NCBI GenBank assembly: GCA_028554645.1
Contig: JAQOOI010000052.1
Coordinates: 1 to 64,000, forward strand
Direction of reading: 5' to 3'
Length of the DNA stretch: 64,000 bases
From: Omphalotus guepiniiformis
Lineage: Eukaryota; Basidiomycota; Agaricomycetes; Agaricales; Omphalotaceae
In this document: piece by piece, positions 55,856 to 64,000 of the stretch
How the letters are laid out: every line of letters begins with the position of its first letter
Numbering within the stretch: the first letter of the stretch is position 1
Notes under the pieces: generated by a model
Seen by the model: the letters and a program-made list of their open reading frames with translations, nothing else
Told to the model about the DNA's origin: nothing
The model's database searches: none
Position numbers and translations under genes: made by a program

Positions 55856-57707
55856 TATATTTGATGCCATTGTTTACTGTGTGATGCATTCATATTGCCA
55901 GTGGTAATGGCCATATTCTTGTATCGAGAAGGTCTTGTGTGTCTTGAACCTGATGTATTTTGTAGCATGAGTTTGCACTTTGGCCTTCGTCGGGGGAGAA
56001 TGAACCAGGGGGTACTTACGGACGAAAACGAGCCTACTCCTGGTAAGTTTGATCCGCTCAGCCTTGGCATCACTACGACATTTTTTCGGCTTAGTTGAAG
56101 AATTCGAACGACCCCGCCTCGACGACCCGTTCATAGAAGGAAACGAAGCATGAGTCGAGCCCTGCCACTTTCTCAAATTTGCGCGTGGTGTTCTGTCTCT
56201 TTGATTTTATTGTTTTATGTTTCCTTCCAAGCTGTGTGGACATATTCAGCGACGGCCGCTGGTCATCCCTCTTGAATGGTATTAGCGCTCGACGAGTGCT
56301 CGACTAGCGCTTGACGACCGGATATGTGGTAAATCTCGGTCCCGGCTGCCCACGCTGATCCTCGCTTGGTGCCCGAGACTGAGGCTGAGCCTGGCTGAGC
56401 GGCGAGCGCTGAGGCTCTATCGGATGTTCCTCGAGATCTCGCACCCTAGTTTCTCGACAGGCAGCGTCGACATGTTTAATTGGTCTTAGAAACTTATGAC
56501 ACTCTGGAGCCGGGCCGCAATTACCAGTCAAGCGATCTGAGAGGACAGAAAAGGTGTTTTGACTTCTGCACGCCAGCTGATCCACAAGTTACACTTAAGT
56601 ACATTTCATTTCGAACTCGTAACAAGTTCTGTTTTTGGCTGAGTCCGGACCCGGAGGAGCATCTTCCCAAAATGGAGACACTGGGGCCAGCTTCCGACTG
56701 TGTGGCTTCGGGTCGCTCCGAATCTTTTCAAAATCCGAAAACCTTATGAATCCGCTGTGTATACCTTTCGAGAGGATTTGCGTGTCGCTAACAGGGCCGG
56801 CGCGTTGATGGCCGCGGATCTGCTCAGGTAACGCTCACTCTTTTACCGCTTGAGCACCCGTTTAACCCTCAGTATAATTCATTCGGTATAGTTTGCAGAG
56901 GAGGTGTGTGGGGGTAAGTATTGAATATTGAAGCTTGAAGCTTTGAAGGTTACTCTACTACCTCTCATTCAGCCGTGTGTGGATAGCGGGCGAGAATTCC
57001 CCCAAGTGGGCTTCGTCGTAGAGCACCGAAATACCCGTTAAGACGCAGTACCTTAGGAGGTGAGCCCCTTCTCGGCACTACCATGAAAAGTGCGCCTACC
57101 CGTTCCATATAAGACGAAATTCAGGGTCGCTAGTATCGAGAACTGTTTCGCGCCGGACGCACTTGGACCCAGCATTGAATCTTACGCCGTCGGAAAGTAA
57201 GTTCAAAGGGCTAGCACGCTGCGTGAACGGGTTCGATTCCCGCTACAACCTTGGCTCACCACAAGCTCGGCTTCTTTTTTTCTTTTTTTAATTTAGAACT
57301 GGGGCCACATTTTTCAGCTTGTCGTTCACCCCGCCAAATCCCTCTGTGATTTGAACCAATCATTCGGGCGATGGGGGGGAAGCTGGGTGTTCAGGCTCCT
57401 GAAATTAATGAAAAGCTATGTCGACTTATCCTCTCACCATCCCTAAGTGCTTCTACTCATTATTACCGTCGTACAATATACGTCGGTCTTGCATAAGGCC
57501 ATCATGGGTATGTGTTACTTACTTGAAGCGGGTTAGCAACTCCCTTTCATCTATGTTTCTTTCAAACGTACGCCACATAGGCTATACCCGCCCCCTTTGT
57601 CCTGAGGAAAGCATATATATTCCCATAGTCCCGATCGCCTCTTCAATTTCTCCCTACCTGCTTCCCTCCTTCCTTCCCTGCTTTGCACGCCCTGTGCTCA
57701 TCACACA
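55856..57707. other. No supported gene; tRNA-like B box only
   Basis: Minus frames of 146 and 100 codons (55,633-56,176) overlap the chromodomain gene end and look non-coding. A GGTTCGATTCC stretch near 57,229 resembles a tRNA B box without a matching acceptor arm. One CTAGTCGAGCA-type repeat lies at 56,285-56,333. Confidence 0.45.
56285..56333 (-). repeat. CTAGTCGAGCA-type dispersed repeat, copy 4
   Basis: Reverse complement reads TTTACCACATATCCGG, TCGTCAAGCG, CTAGTCGAGCACTCGTCGAG, differing at only a few positions from copy 1 at 30,215 but inverted. Confidence 0.8.
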
Positions 57708-58045
57708 ATGAAACGTCGTTGTATGTGTTCTCCTTTTCTCTTGAATTCGATTCTTTGATTTCCTAATCTGAGTACTGCTTGTTCACAGCCTCTGCTCACC
57801 CTGCTTCCAATACTGACGCCCAACTTGCCTTGTTGATGGCAGGTAGCATATTTGATAACGGCGGTGAGCTCATTGCATTTTCACCCCTCACCCCAGCCTT
57901 GACGCAACTCGACAAAGGCGTGGCTTTGAACCCACCCCCCAACTCGGACTTCACCAACACCTTTGTCCGGACGCAGAAGAAGACGCGTCAGAAGGGAACC
58001 ATCCTTGTGTTTGGTTTGGCAACCCCCACCCACGTCCGCGGCTAG
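57708..58045 (+). CDS. Small hypothetical protein (89 residues)
   Basis: Exons 57,708-57,720 and 57,789-58,045 joined through a 68-bp GTATGT...ACAG intron give MKRRSSAHPASNTDAQLALL and a frame ending TPTHVRG. There is no known domain. The start has an ACACAATG context and the frame is open over 257 nt, which could still be chance. Confidence 0.3.
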
Positions 58046-59807
58046 GGCTAGGCCGATCGCATTATTGGAACTGGAGCCGGGGAATAGCGCACCTCGTCGA
58101 TGTGGGCAGTGTGTGCACACGCGAGTTGATGGTTTCGCGGAGGGTATACAACAGTAGAGGGTGAGGGCGATGCGCTCGCATAGGATCTTAGACTGGGGGG
58201 GTCGGCTTATCGATGAGAACGAAAAGGGACAGCAATTTACATGTACAAATTGAAACTTTCTCAACAGCCGTATGGTTTTGTACACCGCGCGCGCCGCAGG
58301 CAAGACCTTCTTGGACTTCCTTTGTGCCCGCTTCAATTGTCAGTTGTAAAGTTAGGTTTTTTACAAGGAAACTTCAAAGAATTCAGAGCCTCGCTCGAGC
58401 GAAAGGAATATCACATTTCCTACGCCTCAAGAACCAGTTCGGTCAAATGTGAGAATTTGGATTTCGAGTTTTGCAGCCCTCGCAACCTCACACAATTCAG
58501 GTATCTCATGCCTTTATATTAGTATTAGAGATCATTACTGCAGATTAACTGGATACATCTAAATACTAGACATGTGTGTTAGCCTGTAGGAGCAAAGGAA
58601 TCATGAATTTGCTGAGCTGTACTTTCGGATTTCAACCCCCACCCTGTAGCTGCGTATAAGGATGTATAGAGTGGATATAATACAGGATGTGCCAGCTTAT
58701 CGCGCTCATCCATTCAAGTTGAGCACTCCTTTGTTTGACCTATATAGGGAACAAAGCAGAGTGCGATAAATCACAGTGCGCCCGAACATCTTCCAGTGAA
58801 AGTCCCAGCATTTTTTTGTATAATCTTATCGCTAATAAAACGTAGTCAGACTTTAAAAGCAGATGTATATTGACAATTCTCGCACCGTTTGAATTGCACG
58901 CCTTGTAGTGCGAGGAGTTCCTCTCGAATCCTTCGTGGACCTCGTGTTTGATCTGGACAGTCGTCGATTGCATTGAAGATCGCTTGTTTTCTCAGCATCG
59001 GACAGTAGCCTGGTGACCAAGCGCTCTATGAGTAAGTCCTCGATAGAGGACGTAGTGATACCTCATAGGGGGCGTGCTTCAGGTCTAATCGGACAGTACT
59101 AGTAAAGGGTTGTGTGAAGAACAATATCATGATGCCTTTTACTGCATGAGCACGCACTTGGACTTATATCCCTTCCTACTCAGCCCCTCGAAACGCCTTT
59201 TTGAGCTAACTCTGTGCTAATGCAGGGTCTCAATCTCAGCCTTGAGATCATCATCAAGGGATGCTACAACTGTGAATGTTCGTAAGGATGTAGGCCTTTC
59301 AGTCAAGGAGTCAACACATGCTATTTGCTCAGCATGAATCTCTTGGGACTCTCCTTCTTCGATAAAATTGATGAGATTGTGGCAATATGGCGGGGTACAG
59401 ATAGCAGCTACAACACGCACGCGCAACTCGGAAATTGAAGTCCAATGACCGTGGCCTTCTCGGCAAACCGTCCGTACGTAGCCGTGGCCGTAGCCACGCT
59501 TGGATGCCTCTCGACTCATGCATACTTATCCTGAGGTCCTCGCACACCTTTCGTACGCATATCAATTCGAGTCCACCAAATGCTGGCAAAGTGCAGGTTG
59601 ATTATCGCCTTTGTAATCCCTTCGTGATGTTCTGCCCCTACACCCTTTGTTGAGCCCTTTCAACTAGTAAATCCCCTTGTTGTCCTCCACATGCCCTGAG
59701 CATTTCAAAGAGCCACTTCACATTCAGGTAAATATATAGCTAATCGTCTGGCAATTTCGTCCATCCCACTCCGCCGCCGTCCAACGTACCCCGTTATACC
59801 GCCTGCA
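58046..59807. other. No supported gene
   Basis: A 100-codon minus frame (59,519-59,217) and smaller frames have no domain. The last ~100 bp are the likely promoter of the next gene; I see no clear TATA box. Confidence 0.4.
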
Positions 59808-60724
59808 ATGAGCCCCAAGCCTACACGCCTCATCAGCGTCGATGACGCCGAGTATAACTATTCTGCACCTGGGCCAATTCGCTGCTCGCGCACCCCACCC
59901 AGGGTGGCTCCCTATCGCTCTCCCACAACGTCTCCTGACCCCTCTCCTTCCCCGTCACATTTGCCCCCTTCGTCTCCACCCTTGACCCCATGCTCTATGT
60001 CAAACGTCCCTCCCAATCCCTCTTCAGGCGAGAAACCCTCGCACTCCACCACCCCCGCCAATTCCCGCATGAAAACGAGATCTCAGAACGAGTACCCTAA
60101 AGTTAGCGTCCGTTTTCCGACTCCTGGAGCTGCTGGGCTCGCCAGCGACCAAGCGGCTTCCGTGATCGCCAGCGACCAAGCGGCTTCCGTGATCGCCAGC
60201 GATGAAGCAGCTGCCGGGCTCACCACCGACCAACCAGCTACTCCTAAGATTCCAAAGCCCGAGGGGGAGAATGGGAGGCCTGGACGTGGTGGGTATGCGT
60301 TGAAGAGTGTGCTGGGTTGGGGGGAGAAGGAATACAAGAAGATTCAGGTGTGTTTTCTGCCACCGCTCGTTGGGCAGCTTTCTCACAATCACTTTCAGAT
60401 TTTCGTCAGAAAGCTCGTTGAAACTACGCTGATAGTAAACATGCAGGAGCACATCCCCTTTACATCGCAACCTCCAGAAAAGTTAGACATTGTTCGGGAG
60501 AAGGTTCGCATTCAAGCTTATGTGACCGTTACACTTGATCCTAAAATTTCTTCCAGATGCTCAGGCAGTTTCCACGGCTTGCTGATTATGAAGACAATTG
60601 GGCTTCTGACGATTTCATTCGAGCTGCATTGAAATATCGACAAACCCGTGTGAAGACGCGGAAATTGCAAGTCCAAGCCGCGCAGGGTCAGGCGCTGGCC
60701 AATATGCATCGGGGCCCCCAGTAG
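59808..60724 (+). CDS. Hypothetical protein, agaric family, with disordered N-terminus
   Basis: Three exons: 59,808-60,347; 60,399-60,503; 60,557-60,724, giving 270 residues. The first ~150 residues are Pro/Ser/Thr-rich (disordered) and include a 9-residue repeat (ASDQAASVI, about 2.5 copies; 27-bp DNA units at 60,139-60,215). From residue 165 on the sequence is ordered: GWGEKEYKKIQIFVRKLVET, EKLDIVREK, MLRQFPRLADYEDNWASDDF, IRAALKYRQTRVKTRKLQ. I know the pattern 'F/Y P-L..Y.-.W...D..-..LKY' from small agaric proteins of unknown function. The last exon is basic and helical and could bind nucleic acid, which is inference only. Confidence 0.65.
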
Positions 60725-60808
60725 TCGCCATCCCGGCTCACCTATTGCCTCACAGTTTGTTCATATGGACGTAGCATGCTGGATACCACACATCATATTG
60801 TATAAAAT

Positions 60809-63800
60809 TTAAGTACAGCATAATTCATGATTATTCAGCTGAAAGCCTGGCCCCACGAATGTCCTCACTCGGTAACCTGGCAGGATTATCGCAACATCTA
60901 GTCCTGAAAACGGTCCTGTTACATGGGCTACAAAGCAAATGATGCTTGCACGCACCCTAGATAGATTCAAAACGACTGCTTTACCTTCGCTCAACTCCCA
61001 CCGCGCAACATGCCCCAAGACCGCTTTCTTAGGCAGGATCTCCAGCTTATTTTTGAAGGCAGAGGACACCATCTTGGCCTCAAAGCCATGTGACTGGAAC
61101 AATGAGAAAGGGTCTGTCACCTTACCTCGCTTCAGCAGCACGCAACGTTTGATTGCTATGTGGATGTCTCCGTCGCTAAGATCAAAAATATGCTGTATCT
61201 GGCCAGCCGACCAATCGTCGCCGTCCTTGAAACAGATGTGACTATTTCCTATAGCCGTTGCAGCTGGGACCGTGTAAAACCCCCGAGGACCTGTGACTTG
61301 AGAGAAACATCGTATACCCTCTAAACTTCGACTGCCGCATGCAGACAATAGCTCTGAAGATGGAGGTGATGAAATGAGCCATTTGTGCAGCTCGGGCTGT
61401 TTCAGACCCCTAGACAAATTTAGAATGTCTTCTTGGGGAATACCACCACTGCCATCACGATCCGAATCGTCATGATCAAGTAAATCATCCCGTTCAGCCG
61501 CGGAATAACCCCTCTTCACATAGAAATATGTTTTATCCAGTATCGTCAGGCAATAGGCCAGCAGAGGAGGGCAGTCCGGGCGTAGAAGCCATTGTCGAAA
61601 GGAGGCGCCACTGTTGAACCCATTAAGCATAGTCTTCTCTAACTCACCTACATATCTTCATTAGAATGAACTCAAAGAAGAGATGATCCTATCAAGCCTT
61701 ACCAACTTTATGGTTTGTGGACAATCTTTGCAGTCTTCCTATCAGCCTTTCAAAAGAAAATGCCCACCAGTTCCTGACCGTGCTGAAAGAGTCCATAAAC
61801 TCGTATATATGAAAAGCCAGATGGTGGGAGGGCATGAAAAACCCAGGGAAATTCTCCCTCAAGCCCAGGACGTGCTGGCGATATAGATTTCGAAAAGATT
61901 CCCTCCTCTCTGGGGTTAGGGTGTCTTTCGTCATGGTTATGAGAGCGCATGATAGTAGCAGGGACGTTTCAAGCACCGAACCCATACACTCTGCATCACT
62001 GGCTTGAATGGGAGACCCTTTACCCCATAGACTAAGCAATGCAAGCGGAAGATGTATGGAAAAAAGAGTTCTCCAATGGTCCGCCTTCAAGGTGCCAGCT
62101 TTTGGTAGACCAACATTTGGCGGTGGCCTTCCGACCCAAGATGGGGTGATCAGCTCAGAGACTACTAATTGAAGACGTCGGAGGGCTGCCGATGAATCAA
62201 TATTTGCCCACTTCAAGGCTTCTGTAGGTTGATCTCGACGCTATACGCTGATTAGTCAGCGGACATTCTTCGCTGTGCAAAGGGCAAAGGTCTATTCTCA
62301 CCCAGTCAATTAGCTCCTGTACCAGATGCTCCTTCTCGATCTTGGACAGCCCACAAGGTAGTCGATCTAGATCCACACATACGTAGGCAAGTGAATTCCA
62401 AGTCTCCGAGCGCAGAGATTCCGCCAATGCGTCCAGCCCCCCCTCCATTGAGTCGCCGAGTACAGGCTGCTGTAGCTTCCGATGAATATCCCCAATCCCA
62501 TAGGCAGAATGATGGTTCATTAAACTTGTAAGTAGACTGAGGAGGTCTTGACGATCTTCGCGTGACAAATCGTGTGACCGGGTTGTTCCTCGTTCACTGA
62601 GTTTGGGGTTAGGACGTTCAGCCCAAGGTATGTTAGGCGCACTTCCAGTTTTGGGGGTAAAAAATGGCCACTGATACCTCTCTTGCTCTTGAATTCCGCT
62701 GATACGCTGGTGGTACTCTCGTTAGAAGGCTACTCACATTTTCTGCAGAGCACGCACCCAATTCATCAAGCAGTCCACCATTTCTCTCCTCTGCACATCC
62801 TTGAGCGAAATGACGGATTTTTGCCCAATGCTATCCCGAGGAAAAATCATAAGATCGTTACAGACGTAGAGAAGCGAAATCCACTTGTTGCTCATAAGTT
62901 TTGCGTGGTATTTCTTCTTTTCACTTTTCGACAAAGGCGGGGGACCTGACAACGTCAAATGGATGCTCGATAGTTGTCGGAAAGCGGCCTTGTCGTTCAA
63001 AATATCTTTCTTCATCCACGCCATCCGCTCCAAACGAAGCTTCTGATCATCTTCGGATAATTGAGTCCATTCCACCAAAGAAAAGCGATGATCATCCACC
63101 TCTTCCTCCCCACCATGTCGGGTCAACAGCCATCTCAAGCGACCAGAGTCATTGTGAGATTTTGGTCCTGTGGAAGTAGTGTCCGAGATGCGGGGTGGTG
63201 GGGTGAAGTCGTAAAAAAAGGCTCGAAATGAATGAGGTGTTACTTTCCTATTGTCTGGATCATCTAAACCAAGGGCCTTACGGAAAAAATTTTGCAGAAC
63301 ACGCATAATAAACGTGTGCATGGGTTCTGGCACCAACTGCTCTGAAGGTTTCCAATACTTCAGAGTCCACATGGCTGAGTGGCGGGTACCATAGATATCT
63401 TCTACGCGATCGCGTTCGCTTTTTGTCCTCGCATTCATCCACAACCTCGCCCCCTCTTTCAGGAAATTATCGTCGATTTTACCCCAGTTTTCAAAATCCA
63501 CTCTCCCAAGATGGGCGGTATGCCAACAGTTGCAGTAGAAGCAGAAAATATGCGAAGATGCATCGAGAAACCCTGCGTAAGGTCTTGCAGCCTTCAAGTC
63601 CATTACAGCCTTGGCAGCAGCTGCACGATGCACTCGACCATAAGGTACGCCGTTCGCGCGCGATTCTTGTAAGACGAATACGGTGCAATTCCCCGGGTGT
63701 AAGCAAGATCCAGATCACGAATCAAAGGACCCAGATAGTAGCTGTGAGCAGCTTCTTTTGCGTCTGGTTCATTAGGCCCCTGAATGAGCCCGACAAGGTA

Positions 63801-64000
63801 GATGTACGCCGGATCGTTGGCCATATCGAGGGGTAGATTAAGGCACAGTAGCGCAAGCACGCCTGTAGAATTCTTGGGTCCCCGAATTCGATTCCCTTCA
63901 ACATTGAAGGAATCTCCATGAAATTTGAAGAACCATCGCCCTTCATCTCCACGATCTGCAACAAACAGGCCACCGTCGTGGGCTCGAAAACCCCGTACAA
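60809..64000 (-). CDS. EnSpm/CACTA Tnp2-type transposase, truncated by the window edge, probably frameshifted
   Basis: Read from the right edge: WFFKFHGDSFNVEGNRIRGP, LALLCLNLPLD, YLVGLIQGPNEPDA, YYLGPLIRDL, then AVMDLKAARPYAGFLDASSH, YGTRHSAMWTLKYWKP, LVPEPMHTFIMRVLQNFFRK, further TPSWVGRPPPNVGLPKAGTL, KADHWRTLFSIHLPLALLSL, RNWWAFSFERLIGRLQRLST, NHKVGELEKTMLNGF, RQWLLRPDCPPLLAYC. This order is that of Tnp2-like transposases of CACTA (EnSpm, CMC) elements, which cut and paste DNA at CACTA ends. Introns by eye: 62,737-62,678, about 62,264-62,219, and about 61,700-61,645. Between 63,700 and 63,630 the frame changes with no GT-AG pair giving a good fit, near the run at 63,691; this suggests a frameshift. 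The N-terminus is outside the window, and no CACTA end is visible to the left of the stop. Confidence 0.75.

Noticed and set aside
57190..57255. Possible tRNA gene (GGTTCGATTCC B-box-like stretch)
   Set aside because: The T-arm pairs over only 4 bp and no 7-bp acceptor partner for TACAACC or a proper A box is found upstream.
58901..58910. CCTTGTAGTG, identical to the last 10 bp of the CACTA element
   Set aside because: A 10-bp match can occur by chance in a window this size. No extended TIR or target duplication follows, and its orientation does not enclose the transposase at 60.8-64 kb.
1..64000. CRISPR arrays, bacterial-type operons, ribosome binding sites
   Set aside because: The window is eukaryotic: spliced genes throughout, and no array of spaced identical repeats was seen.

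Overview
The window reads as nuclear DNA of a mushroom-forming basidiomycete (Agaricomycetes). The evidence is the gene style: many introns of 45-60 bp with GTRNGT donors, and several protein families I know from agarics. These are a WOPR-domain (Gti1/Pac2) regulator, a fungal TET/JBP-type 2OG-Fe(II) dioxygenase, T5orf172/GIY-YIG-like mini-proteins, a Tnp2-type CACTA transposase, a nuclease-plus-kinase protein of Crinkler type, and several agaric hypothetical families. There are no housekeeping genes or rRNA; this is a repeat-rich accessory region.

Layout. 0.9-10.0 kb: two minus-strand paralogues of a large coiled-coil/Cys-cluster protein. The left copy (0.9-3.65 kb) is broken by frameshifts, the right copy (6.6-10.0 kb) is intact by splicing, and a divergent plus-strand gene with a 'GMSDEE' domain lies between them. 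11.3-13.4 kb: a hypothetical gene and a RING-finger gene. 13.519-29.896 kb: a 16.4-kb mobile element with CACTA termini, 1,773-bp terminal inverted repeats (TIRs) and a 3-bp TCA target duplication. Each arm encodes a T5orf172/GIY-YIG-like protein. Between the arms lie a WD40 remnant, a 919-codon single-exon gene and a four-exon nuclease-kinase gene; I see no transposase inside. At 30.36-30.61 kb a second copy of the flanking DNA lacks the element, which gives an internal empty site.

30.6-45 kb: a pyrimidine-rich stretch with no gene I can support, then a TET/JBP-like dioxygenase, a third and divergent T5orf172 gene, a WD40-transmembrane gene bracketed by inverted copies of a CTAGTCGAGCA-type repeat, a WOPR transcription regulator and a coiled-coil gene. 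45.8-52.2 kb: a many-exon coiled-coil gene with an internal 807-bp duplication and the same 'GMSDEE' C-terminal domain as the gene at 3.9-5.3 kb. 53-64 kb: short repeats, a small chromodomain protein, small hypothetical genes and, at the right edge, a minus-strand CACTA transposase that runs out of the window.

How they may fit together (inference): the 16.4-kb element carries cargo and TIR genes but no visible transposase, so it would need one in trans. The Tnp2-like gene at 60.8-64.0 kb belongs to a suitable superfamily but may itself be frameshifted. Chromatin-type genes (dioxygenase, chromodomain, RING) lie among these repeats, and published work links fungal TET/JBP genes with transposons. 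All gene models were spliced by eye and exon ends may be off by small amounts.
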